DNA of 64,000 nt from JAOXRU01 sp965247735 (GTDB taxonomy: Bacteria > Bacteroidota > Bacteroidia > Flavobacteriales > Flavobacteriaceae): contig CBDFHN010000002.1 in the NCBI GenBank assembly GCA_965247735.1, positions 1-64,000 on the forward strand. Reading direction: 5' to 3'. The notes below the pieces were generated by a model. It saw only the letters and a list, made by a program, of their open reading frames with translations. It searched no databases and had not been told where the DNA came from. Shown here piece by piece: positions 25,198-33,091 of this stretch. The translations under genes were made by a program, and so were the position numbers. Within the stretch, counting starts at the first letter, position 1. Every line of letters starts with the position of its first letter.

Positions 25198-27100
25198 GTG
25201 TGCCAAGAATCAATCACGACATTAAATGGTTGAATGCTGTAATTAAGATGATGGTAGGTCCATCAGAGTCGTTGTATAGGCGATGGCTTTAAACCACCTA
25301 AAGGTGCTGTAATTAATAGTTATGGTATTGAGCGTTTAGGAGAATCTAATCCATTGAGATTAGCAGGTGCGAATAAAGGAGTTGAACGAAAGTGAACCAT
25401 TGATGAGGTGTCGAGAAGTAGGAACCTTCAGTCAAAATCTACGAAGTATGATACGGAGTGAAAAGCATTTCCAGAAAAGGGAATGATTACAGAAATAACC
25501 TATTTATTTACTGTAAGGCTGGCGTCATTCAGATGGCAAGAACTTTATTTAGGCTTAGTTACGGAACTTGGGAAGCTGCATAACAATGCAAAGAGAAATG
25601 TGCGATAAGAACAACTTAGAGGCAGAATATCGAAGTGTTATGTAGTGGCAGATTAACCCGTAGTAGTGTTGATATTTCTGTAATGGAAATGGAGCAAAGG
25701 GGTTAAGTTGTACCGTTTTATTTTATTAACCAACTTACAAAAGTGAGGATGAATTTATGGAATGAAACAAAATCGATACCGATAAGTCGTCAAATGGTTT
25801 TGGAGGCTTATCAAAAAGTGCGTTCCAACAGAGGGAGTGCGGGAATAGATGCGATAGACATGCAAGAATTTGATGCAAATCGTAGAAAACACTTGTACAA
25901 ACTTTGGAATCGGATGGCATCAGGGAGTTATTTTCCTTCTCCTGTCAAAGAAGTAGAGATACCTAAGAAAGACGGTTCTATCCGTAAATTAGGCATACCT
26001 ACCATTAGCGACAGAGTTGGACAAATGGTGGTTAAAATGTTTATTGAACCAAGATTAGAGGCTGTATTCAGTCCAAATTCTTACGGCTATCGACCAAAGA
26101 GAAATGCCCACCAGGCATTAGCTAAGGTAAGAGAAAACTGTTGGAAACAAAACTGGGTTATTGACCTTGATATAAAAGGTTTCTTTGATAATATAGACCA
26201 TAACAAACTGATGCTTGCAGTAGAGAAACATGTGCCCGAGAATTGGGTCAAGTTTTATATTAAACGATGGTTGGAAGTACCTGTTGTTACAGCATCTGGA
26301 GAACGAATCCAAAAGCAAGGAAAAGGAACACCACAAGGCGGAGTAATTAGCCCATTATTGGCAAATCTTTTTCTGCATTATGCTTTTGATAAATGGTTGG
26401 AACAGACAGATAAAAATGTGAATTTTACTCGGTATGCCGATGATGTGATATTACACTGTAATACAAAAACTCATGCAGAACAAATACTAAATTTAGTACA
26501 TCAAAGAATGGAATCGGTAGGATTAGAATTACATCCAAAAAAGACAAAAATTGTCTACTGCCGAGACTATCGAAGAAAAGAAAAATACCCAACAGTCAAA
26601 TTTGACTTTTTGGGATATTCTTTTCAGCCAAGAACAGCCTTTTCAAAGAAAAATGGAAAGTTGTTTATAGGTTATGATTGTGCCATAAGCATTAGTTCAA
26701 GAAAACGAATTGCAGATAAACTTGAAGAACTTAATGTAAATAAGTTAACCTTTAAAAGCATTGTAGGAGTGGCTCAATATCTTAATCCAATGATTAGGGG
26801 ATGGGTACGTTACTACGGCAAATTTAAGGTATATGAACTTACAAAAGTCTTTCGATTATTGAGTAAGCGATTGGTTTGGTGGGCAAGGAAAAGGTATAAG
26901 CGATATAAAACCAGTATCAGAAAAGGGTACAAATGGTTGGAAAATGTAAGGAAGCAATACCCTACATTGTTTTACCATTGGAACTTTTCTCAAATAAACA
27001 TTATTGCTTAGATTTGTACAACAAGAGCCGTGTGAGGGGAGACTTTCAAGCACGGTTCTGTGAGAGGCTTAGGGTGAAAACCCCTTTGCCTACTCGATAC
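25198..27100 (+). mobile_element. Group II intron with reverse transcriptase
   Basis: The 5' end reads GTGTGCC, the expected group II start. The catalytic domain V is visible just after the protein gene: GAGCCGTGTGAGGGG and its partner AAGCACGGTTCT, about 27024-27060. A domain VI-like stem (GGCTTAGGGTGAAAACCCC) and a 3' end near CTACTCGAT(AC) at 27098-27100 follow. The encoded maturase lies in domain IV. All parts needed for self-splicing and retrohoming appear present, apart from an endonuclease domain, which many such introns lack. If the 3' end is ...CGATAC, the flanks join into a 21-codon frame starting ATGGCTTCAAAC. Confidence 0.9.
25743..27011 (+). CDS. ltrA: Group II intron reverse transcriptase/maturase
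   Basis: A 422-residue protein with an N-terminal RT-0/RT region ('SNRGSAGIDAIDMQEF'), conserved 'PKKDGSIRKLGIPTISDRV', 'LDIKGFFDNIDH', 'GTPQGGVISPLLANL' and the active site 'YADD' (about residues 231-234). The maturase domain X ('FLGYSF', 'RGWVRYYGKF') follows. It ends soon after, with no H-N-H endonuclease. It copies the intron RNA into DNA during target invasion and helps it fold for splicing. The frame is intact, so the intron may still be mobile. Confidence 0.95.
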   Translation: MRMNLWNETKSIPISRQMVLEAYQKVRSNRGSAGIDAIDMQEFDANRRKHLYKLWNRMASGSYFPSPVKEVEIPKKDGSIRKLGIPTISDRVGQMVVKMFIEPRLEAVFSPNSYGYRPKRNAHQALAKVRENCWKQNWVIDLDIKGFFDNIDHNKLMLAVEKHVPENWVKFYIKRWLEVPVVTASGERIQKQGKGTPQGGVISPLLANLFLHYAFDKWLEQTDKNVNFTRYADDVILHCNTKTHAEQILNLVHQRMESVGLELHPKKTKIVYCRDYRRKEKYPTVKFDFLGYSFQPRTAFSKKNGKLFIGYDCAISISSRKRIADKLEELNVNKLTFKSIVGVAQYLNPMIRGWVRYYGKFKVYELTKVFRLLSKRLVWWARKRYKRYKTSIRKGYKWLENVRKQYPTLFYHWNFSQINIIA

Positions 27101-28141
27101 CAGATAGTTAGCAAAAAGTGTTCCTTCATGAACTCATTTTGATATCTTAAGCTTACAGTTTTTCACAAAAGAGCAGCTGGCTGCCCTACAGATTGAAACC
27201 AAAATCTAGAGCTTCTAGATGGTGGTGTGTTTCCGATTATGGTTGTTATTAATAATACTACATATCATAGCAAAATGATATTTTCTTTTATTTTGCGTTT
27301 GTTGATAAGTATAATTCATTAAAATGTGGTTGAGTTAGATTGTTTTTTATGCTATAGCATATTAATGCCTTTTTGTATAAATCTATTTAAGCACTTAATC
27401 TTCTACTAATACGAAGTAGTTCCTTAATCTTTTTAAGATAATAATTTGGAAGTTAAAGACTTATTCTTTATTTACATTGATTAATTCTAACATTTTAAGT
27501 AAAAAATAATTTTTCATTTTAATTGTATTACATTGATTTTCAGGACTACCAGTAAATATAGCACAATCCCCATTATTATTTTTCGCAAAACAAGTTGTTA
27601 TTAATGAGCTTTTGGATACAGAGTTATTTGTAAAAGAGGTGCTAAATAGAATTATACTTTTTAAGAATGATTTACTTGTAATATAGGTAACTCTGGTACT
27701 TAGTAATAATAGGGTATTATAAAAAAGTACTATTCCAAACAAACAAAATTTCTAGTTTCATTTTAAGGTTGCTTCCGTGTTTTTTATTCTTTTCAGCTGC
27801 TTTATAGATAGACTTTAGCCGCCATCACTATTCCCTTTTTTGATAAGCAAAACAACAACATTTTTGGAATGCATACGGCATAAAGCCGGAGTCAAAAACA
27901 GCCTCCTTTTTATACGAATACATTCCAAAAATATTGTAATACCCTCAGCATCAAAAAAAGGCAACAGCGATGGCTCTGTATAAAGTAAATCTAAAACTGA
28001 ATCATATGAAATCGAATGAAAAACAACAAATGGAAGCAACCTCAAAAAATTTAAAAGCCATTGGTAATGGAAAAAAGGAAAACGCTCCAGGTATAACAAG
28101 TAAATCAATTTCAATTAGTATTAATCTTAAATTTTTCAAGT
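27101..28141. other. Gene-poor interval with a perfect inverted repeat
   Basis: About 1 kb between the group II intron and ssb. A 12-bp perfect inverted repeat (ATTTTTGGAATG at 27860-27871, CATTCCAAAAAT at 27921-27932) spans a 49-base loop containing a further GCCGGAG segment. A possible small minus-strand gene lies at 27461-27742. Otherwise only AT-rich DNA and no convincing frames. In this kind of element the region ahead of ssb often holds replication or control sequences, but nothing here proves it. Confidence 0.4.
27461..27742 (-). CDS. Possible small exported protein
   Basis: A 93-residue frame starting with a hydrophobic stretch ('MFGIVLFYNTLLLLS') that could be a signal, followed by a soluble part with three Cys residues ('TTCFAKNNNGDCAIF', 'ENQCNTIK'). 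Composition is protein-like and the interval has no competing gene, but I recognise no family and no promoter. It may be a chance frame. Confidence 0.35.
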   Translation of the reverse strand: MFGIVLFYNTLLLLSTRVTYITSKSFLKSIILFSTSFTNNSVSKSSLITTCFAKNNNGDCAIFTGSPENQCNTIKMKNYFLLKMLELINVNKE

Positions 28142-28477
28142 ATGAGTACATTAAAGAATCACGTCCAGTTAATTGGTAACCTTGGGGATGAACCAAAGGT
28201 TACAATGTTAGAAAGTGGTAAAAAAGTAGCTCGATTCTCCTTAGCTACTAATGAATACTACAAGAGTAAAGAAGGAGAGAAAAAAACAAATACCAATTGG
28301 CATACAGTTGTTGCCTGGGGTAAGCTTGCTGAAATTGTAGAAAACTATGCAGCTAAAGGCAAAGAAATTGCCATTACAGGAAAACTGAAATCTCGTTCTT
28401 ATACTACAGAGAATGGTGAAAAACGATCTATAACTGAAGTAGAAGCTAAAGAAATTCTATTACTAGGAGGGAATTAA
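28142..28477 (+). CDS. ssb: Single-stranded DNA-binding protein
   Basis: A 111-residue OB-fold protein with clear SSB hallmarks: 'LKNHVQLIGNLGDEPKV', 'VARFSLATNEYYKSKEGE', 'NWHTVVAWGKLAEI' and 'KGKEIAITGKLKSRSYTTENG'. It is the short form without the acidic C-terminal tip of chromosomal SSBs, typical of plasmid or transposon copies. It coats single-stranded DNA during transfer or replication of the element. It is followed by an 8-bp stem hairpin. Confidence 0.95.
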   Translation: MSTLKNHVQLIGNLGDEPKVTMLESGKKVARFSLATNEYYKSKEGEKKTNTNWHTVVAWGKLAEIVENYAAKGKEIAITGKLKSRSYTTENGEKRSITEVEAKEILLLGGN

Positions 28478-28483
28478 ATAATT

Positions 28484-28511
28484 AGGGTGAAACTTTAATC
28501 GGATTCACCCT
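28484..28511 (+). terminator. Hairpin after ssb
   Basis: AGGGTGAA (28484-28491) pairs perfectly with TTCACCCT (28504-28511). The T-run after it is weak, so it may only partly end transcription before the RadC-like gene. Confidence 0.5.
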
Positions 28512-28539
28512 TATAGTATCAACTTAAAAGAAATAGGTA

Positions 28540-28989
28540 ATGAAAAATAAAGTTAACGAAATAACAGTGAGTTATAAAGAACGAGTTTCTGCTACTTTTT
28601 GGAAGGAAATTAAATCCTCTGAGGATGCTTCTAAAATGCTGTTTGAACATTGGAATAAAAACACAATTGGTTTACATGAATCTTTCAAAATTGTATTACT
28701 AAATAATAGCAATAAGGTGAAAGGCATATATCAATTATCACAAGGTGGTATTACAGCTACTTTGATAGATTTAAGAATACTATTTGGGGTGGTTTTAAAG
28801 ACGGTCAGTACAGGAATAATTTTATGTCATAATCATCCATCGGCTAAACTTAAACCGAGCATACAGGATATAGAAATCACCAATAAAATAAAAAAAGCAG
28901 CAGCACTATTTGATATCAAATTATTGGATCATTTAATATTATCACCCGACGGAAAGTATTATAGTTTTTCGGATAACGGAGATTTATAA
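28540..28989 (+). CDS. RadC-like JAB/MPN-domain protein
   Basis: A 149-residue protein of the short RadC type common on conjugative elements. The JAMM-like metal motif is visible as 'LCHNHPSAKLKPSIQDIE' (about residues 94-111): His-x-His-Pro with Ser and a following Asp. 'GGITATLIDLRILFGVVLKT' and 'LLDHLILSPDGKYYSFSDNG' are standard for the family. The N-terminal helix-hairpin-helix of chromosomal RadC is absent. The exact role is unknown; the link with mobile elements and ssb is consistent. Confidence 0.93.
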   Translation: MKNKVNEITVSYKERVSATFWKEIKSSEDASKMLFEHWNKNTIGLHESFKIVLLNNSNKVKGIYQLSQGGITATLIDLRILFGVVLKTVSTGIILCHNHPSAKLKPSIQDIEITNKIKKAAALFDIKLLDHLILSPDGKYYSFSDNGDL

Positions 28990-29014
28990 ACTATTTTACT
29001 AAAACGATTACGCC

Positions 29015-29212
29015 ATGGTTTATTTAAATTTTAACAATCTTGATGCAACAACTCAGCAACGATTGTTATATGATTCCAAACAGGATGTCAAAAGAAAATT
29101 TGGTAAAGAACTTAAAAAATATGCTCTTGATCATTTTCTTAATTATGATACGTTATTGGATGAAGAAGCACAACGGAATCTTTACAGTTATTGTTATGTG
29201 TTTAATATCTAA
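29015..29212 (+). CDS. Small conserved-looking protein next to RadC, unknown
   Basis: A 65-residue soluble protein, highly charged, with 'SKQDVKRKFGKELKKYALDHF' and a Tyr-rich end. It lies 25 bases after the RadC-like gene on the same strand and ahead of a terminator, so it is probably the last gene of the ssb-radC unit. I do not recognise a function. Confidence 0.65.
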   Translation: MVYLNFNNLDATTQQRLLYDSKQDVKRKFGKELKKYALDHFLNYDTLLDEEAQRNLYSYCYVFNI

Positions 29213-29223
29213 TATTTATCTAG

Positions 29224-29255
29224 CCCTTGAAGTTTTTCGAGGGTTTGTTTTTTGT
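29224..29255 (+). terminator. Rho-independent terminator
   Basis: CCCTTGAA (29224-29231) pairs with TTCGAGGG (29236-29243), one G-T pair, followed by TTTGTTTTTTG. It closes the ssb-radC-small gene unit. Confidence 0.8.
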
Positions 29256-29447
29256 ATTTAACTTATAGCGTCTGACGTTTTAAAATCTTCATTTGTAATG
29301 TTTCCTAAATTCCGTTGAGAAAGGAATTCATTTGGCAACCAATCCCGTTTTTCTATTTAAAACCTTCCTCTTAACTTTAAAAGAGTCAATTAATATTGTT
29401 TTTGTAAAGATAAAGTTGCCTACTTTTTGTGGAGGTGGTGGATTTGA

Positions 29448-29515
29448 AATTTTTTGCCCCGATGGGACAAAAAGGAATAGCAAGAGGGTATCACGCTAAA
29501 GCGATGATACTAGTT
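29448..29515. other. Candidate origin of transfer (oriT)
   Basis: Two neighbouring hairpins lie 100-165 bases upstream of the mobilization genes. The first is TTTTTGCCCC (29451-29460) opposite GGGACAAAAA (29464-29473), with one mismatch pair and a 3-base loop. The second is GTATCACGCT (29488-29497) opposite AGCGATGATAC (29500-29510). Between them is GGAATAGCAAGAGG, a plausible nick region. Relaxase genes usually sit next to their oriT, and the rest of the 400-base gap holds no gene. The nick site itself cannot be read. Confidence 0.5.
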
Positions 29516-29615
29516 GTTCATTACTCCGTAAGCCTTGTGTTTACTGAGTTTGTTTGAATTCATAAAAAGAAACAAAAACGTTGATTTACAGCAAATAACC
29601 TTGAAGCCCTTGTAA

Positions 29616-30200
29616 ATGGGATTGTTTTTACAGCAAAAAATGGAAGAATACTCAAAATATGATTTTTCAGCGGTGAATTTCAAAAAAAGTACTGCTATAC
29701 AGTTTCGTTTGTTTTCAAAAAAGATAGCCACATCTAATACGGAAACCTTAGCGGCAATGTTGAGATTTTTTGAAATCCATCAACTATCTCCTTTTGATTC
29801 CGTCTCAGGAAGTTTACATGATTTAGAAAGGAATATAAAAAAGAGAATTAATGCATCTATTGCTATAATCAAACAAATAGAAAAACAACAAACTAAACCT
29901 ACCGCAGCATTATTACAATCATTATTTGAAGAGAAAATGATGGATGACGAACCTGTTCTGATGGAGCGAAAATTGATGTCAGTAAAAGAAGAAATTGATA
30001 ATGATCAGAATGAAAATACGGTATCAAAAATAACATATGATAAACTATATAGTGATCACGAAATAACATTACATCATCTTGATGCGATCCTTAAAAATAT
30101 TGTTCCTGTAAAAAGCAATTTCGGAAAACCATATTTAAAGTTAGTATTGACCGAAGATGAAATAGTAAAAATAAAAAGTAGCCTAAATAATATAGCATAA
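29616..30200 (+). CDS. BfmA/BtgA-type mobilization protein
   Basis: A 194-residue protein (or 186 if it starts at ATG 29640). The N-terminal 'FSAVNFKKSTAIQFRLFSKKI' followed by 'SNTETLAAMLRFFEIHQLSP' is the ribbon-helix-helix-like start of BfmA/BtgA mobilization proteins. These bind oriT and help the relaxase. The C-terminal part is helical. It overlaps the relaxase gene start by one base (TAATG), which supports co-translation. Confidence 0.85.
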   Translation: MGLFLQQKMEEYSKYDFSAVNFKKSTAIQFRLFSKKIATSNTETLAAMLRFFEIHQLSPFDSVSGSLHDLERNIKKRINASIAIIKQIEKQQTKPTAALLQSLFEEKMMDDEPVLMERKLMSVKEEIDNDQNENTVSKITYDKLYSDHEITLHHLDAILKNIVPVKSNFGKPYLKLVLTEDEIVKIKSSLNNIA

Positions 30201-31219
30201 TGTACATCGCAATAACAGCTCAAAAAATGGAATCTACCTATCAGGCTAGTGTCACCAATTTTGTGGAATATCTCGAGAAAGAAAATGAAGGGAAACCTAT
30301 TGAACTTCAAGAACATTTTTTTGATCAGAATAATGACTATGTATCTCCAAAAATGGTAATTGATAAAATTGATGGAAATACGGCTAAGCTAAAAAAAGAA
30401 ACGCCAAAGTTTTATTCAATTATTGTTAGTCCTAGCGCAAAAGAATTGAAACATATCAATAATGATTCTCAAAAGCTACGTAGCTACATTCGTGAAATCA
30501 TGAATACCTATGCTAATAACTTTTATAGAGACAAAAAAATAACAGTTAATGATCTCTTGTATTTTGCCAAAATTGAACATGAACGCTCTTTTAAAGGTTT
30601 TGATAAAGAGATCAAGGAAAATGCTCCTTTCCGAAAACAAATAGCAAAATTGGAACATGATATTGTTAGAATCAGAAATAGAGAATTATCAGGTTCTATT
30701 GATAAGGTTAAAAAAGAGATTGAACATTTAAAAGAAATGGCACCTCATAAGTTAGGAGGGAAGCTTATTACTGCTGGGATGAAAAAAGAAGGATTGCAAA
30801 CACATATTCACATCATTATAAGTCGTAAGGATATTACAAATACATTTGGATTGAGTCCTGGAGCTAAACATAAAGAGTCAGAAACAATACTTAATGGTAG
30901 GGTGGTTAAAAGTGGATTTAATCGCGATCAGTTTTACCTAGATGCAGAAAAAACATTTGATAAGCTTTTTGATTACAATCGAAATTTCGTTGAAAAATAT
31001 CATTCAAGGAAAATGTTTATAGCTAACCCAAAATTGTTTTTTGCTAGTTTAATGAACTTACCTCTGAATGAAAAGCAACTGGCGTTTAAAATGCTACGCC
31101 AATCAGGGGTTTTTATTCCATCTGTTCCTACAAGCAGTGTAAAATTAGCCTATAAAGCTTTTAAGATGTTAAAGAGAAATCTTGAAATGGCTATTAAATC
31201 TGGTGCTATTGAAATTTGA
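30200..31219 (+). CDS. MobB-type HUH relaxase (DUF5712 family)
   Basis: A 339-residue protein beginning 'MYIAITAQKMESTYQASVTN', with 'KFYSIIVSPSAKELKHI' and, near residue 200, 'LQTHIHIIISRKD', whose His-x-His is the metal site of HUH nucleases. 'FNRDQFYLDAEKTFDKLFDYNR' also fits the DUF5712 relaxases that pair with BfmA/BtgA proteins. A relaxase nicks one strand at oriT through a catalytic Tyr and pilots it into the recipient. Several Tyr residues in the first 180 residues could serve. The gene is followed by a coupling protein after six bases. Confidence 0.88.
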   Translation: MYIAITAQKMESTYQASVTNFVEYLEKENEGKPIELQEHFFDQNNDYVSPKMVIDKIDGNTAKLKKETPKFYSIIVSPSAKELKHINNDSQKLRSYIREIMNTYANNFYRDKKITVNDLLYFAKIEHERSFKGFDKEIKENAPFRKQIAKLEHDIVRIRNRELSGSIDKVKKEIEHLKEMAPHKLGGKLITAGMKKEGLQTHIHIIISRKDITNTFGLSPGAKHKESETILNGRVVKSGFNRDQFYLDAEKTFDKLFDYNRNFVEKYHSRKMFIANPKLFFASLMNLPLNEKQLAFKMLRQSGVFIPSVPTSSVKLAYKAFKMLKRNLEMAIKSGAIEI

Positions 31220-31225
31220 TATTTT

Positions 31226-32827
31226 ATGAGACAAAATGAATTGATACTGCTTTTTATTCCTGTTCTACTCATTAGCAGTGCAGTATCATATTTTTTGGTT
31301 AAAGGTCTAAAAAACGGATTTTTATATGCATCAGTAGTTAATCTTGTTTGTGCAGGCTGTGCTTTTCATTATTATGAATTGCTCATTTTCTTAAAATCGA
31401 TTTTGGTTTTGCTATTGCCTATCCAACTTGTTAATCTTTGTTTTTATGTGTTTATAGGAACGCATAAAAAAAGCAAGCATCTCAAAGAATTCAGAATGAT
31501 ATTAAATGTAGTTGGGAAAGAACTTATTTTGGAGAATATTAAACGAGGTATTTCTATTATAGGAGCATCAGGTAGTGGAAAAACGGAAAGTGTAGTTTAC
31601 CAGACTTTAGTTCATTTTAGTAATCATGGGTTTTGTGGTGTAATTCATGATTACAAACATTTTGAGATTACCGAAATGTGTTATCCTTTATTTGAGAATA
31701 GTGCTACTAGTTTTTACATCATTTCTTTTGATCCAATTTATCATAAAGTAAATCCTATTGCGCCAAAGTATATACCAGATGAAGAAAGTGTTTATGAAAT
31801 ATCTCGAGTTTTATTGGAGAATCTTTTAGAAATAAAAGAAAGTGGTAGTGTAGGAGTGGCACGTTTTTTTAATGACGCAGCCGAAGGATTGATAAGCGGT
31901 ATTATTTGGAGACTAAAAACGGATTATAAAGAGTATTGTACAATTCCTCATTTAATCGCTTTGTATCAGTATCTTACTACTAAAGCATTAGTTCGTTTTT
32001 TAAAAGTTAACCTTACCTCAAGAGCAATGGCTGATGCTTTTATTAGTGGAATTGATTCTGATAGACAAACAGCTGGTATTAGAAGTACCTTAGCTAATGC
32101 TTTTAAGAAAATTTCAACCCAGAAAATATTTATGGTGCTCTCTGCTGATGAAGTTCCTTTGGATGTAAATAATCCTAGTAATCCAGCTGTTATTTCCTTA
32201 GTGAATAACCCAAAAAGAGAATCTTCTCTTGCGCCTGTTATTGCAACTATAATGCATACGATTACCAAACAGATGTGTGAGCGAAAGCGAAGTTCTTCTT
32301 TTGTGCTAATGGAAGAGGCTTCTACTATTCGGTTGTTAAATATGCATCGTATTCCTGCTACATTAAGAAGTTACAATATTGTTTGCTTATATGTTTTACA
32401 AGATAAGATTCAAAATGATATTATGTATGGTGATAAGGCTAGTAAAGCGATTTTGAGTAATTTATCTTATCAGTTTTTTGGTAAAGCTAATGATCCAGAT
32501 ACAGCAAGGTATTATGAACGCTTTTTTGAAATTGTGAAAAAGCAAACGATAAGCATAAATAAAGGACACAATCTTAATTTTGATACACGAGTAACAGAAG
32601 GGGAGAAAGAAGTGGCAAAAACAAGGGCAGCTGCTTTCTATGGATTAAATGAAGGTGAATTTATTGTTTTTGCTGATGGTAAGGATAGAAAAGTTCAGTT
32701 TAAGCTTCTTCATATTAAAAGGAGTTTACCAAAACCTAAAAAGTATTCTCAAAAACAATTACAGGGTAATTTTGATAAGATTCATGAGGAAGTTCGGTCT
32801 ATTTTTAAATCTAATAGCCACTATTGA
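31226..32827 (+). CDS. Type IV coupling protein, second copy (mobilization-linked)
   Basis: A 533-residue protein with two or three N-terminal membrane helices (to residue 80), Walker A 'GASGSGKTES' (about 111-120), 'CGVIHDYKHFEITEMCY' and Walker B 'FVLMEEAS' (near 358). The C-terminal end is basic. It is shorter than, and clearly different from, the coupling protein at 22663-24567, although both have the same two-motif layout. Immediate linkage to the relaxase suggests that it delivers this relaxase to a channel. Confidence 0.92.
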   Translation: MRQNELILLFIPVLLISSAVSYFLVKGLKNGFLYASVVNLVCAGCAFHYYELLIFLKSILVLLLPIQLVNLCFYVFIGTHKKSKHLKEFRMILNVVGKELILENIKRGISIIGASGSGKTESVVYQTLVHFSNHGFCGVIHDYKHFEITEMCYPLFENSATSFYIISFDPIYHKVNPIAPKYIPDEESVYEISRVLLENLLEIKESGSVGVARFFNDAAEGLISGIIWRLKTDYKEYCTIPHLIALYQYLTTKALVRFLKVNLTSRAMADAFISGIDSDRQTAGIRSTLANAFKKISTQKIFMVLSADEVPLDVNNPSNPAVISLVNNPKRESSLAPVIATIMHTITKQMCERKRSSSFVLMEEASTIRLLNMHRIPATLRSYNIVCLYVLQDKIQNDIMYGDKASKAILSNLSYQFFGKANDPDTARYYERFFEIVKKQTISINKGHNLNFDTRVTEGEKEVAKTRAAAFYGLNEGEFIVFADGKDRKVQFKLLHIKRSLPKPKKYSQKQLQGNFDKIHEEVRSIFKSNSHY

Positions 32828-33033
32828 TATACAATCATATTTTATCGTTAACGTGTAGTTGTACCGATATTATTCTAGTCTATCGGCAATAAGTTGTTTT
32901 CTGTCGTAATCAAATATTTACTCATCGGTTAGCATATGTTTTTAATAATAAAATTCGATAATTTGCGTTAAATAAAGGTGTTGGGCCTAAACCTTGATTT
33001 ATATAACCTGCCCGATAATTGTTTCTAATAATC

Positions 33034-33060
33034 TTGTTTGCTGTATTTTTACTATATTTG
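33034..33060 (+). promoter_or_regulatory. Bacteroidetes-type promoter for the toxin operon
   Basis: TATATTTG at 33053-33060 fits the TAnnTTTG -7 element, and TTG at 33034 lies 19 bases upstream as a -33 element. The ATG of the first operon gene is 31 bases beyond. There is no gene in 32828-33091. Confidence 0.6.
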
Positions 33061-33091
33061 CAATCCCAAAATACTTACAATATCATCCTCC

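Noticed and set aside
27815..28114. Possible 99-residue gene on the minus strand before ssb
   Set aside because: Overlaps the inverted repeat and a competing plus-strand frame; no signal, family or promoter support.
27970..28179. Possible 69-residue gene on the plus strand overlapping ssb
   Set aside because: Overlaps the well-supported ssb start by 38 bases, with low-complexity composition; probably the ssb leader.
32649..32858. Plus-strand frame overlapping the end of the second coupling protein
   Set aside because: Shifted frame of a confident gene, with no independent support.
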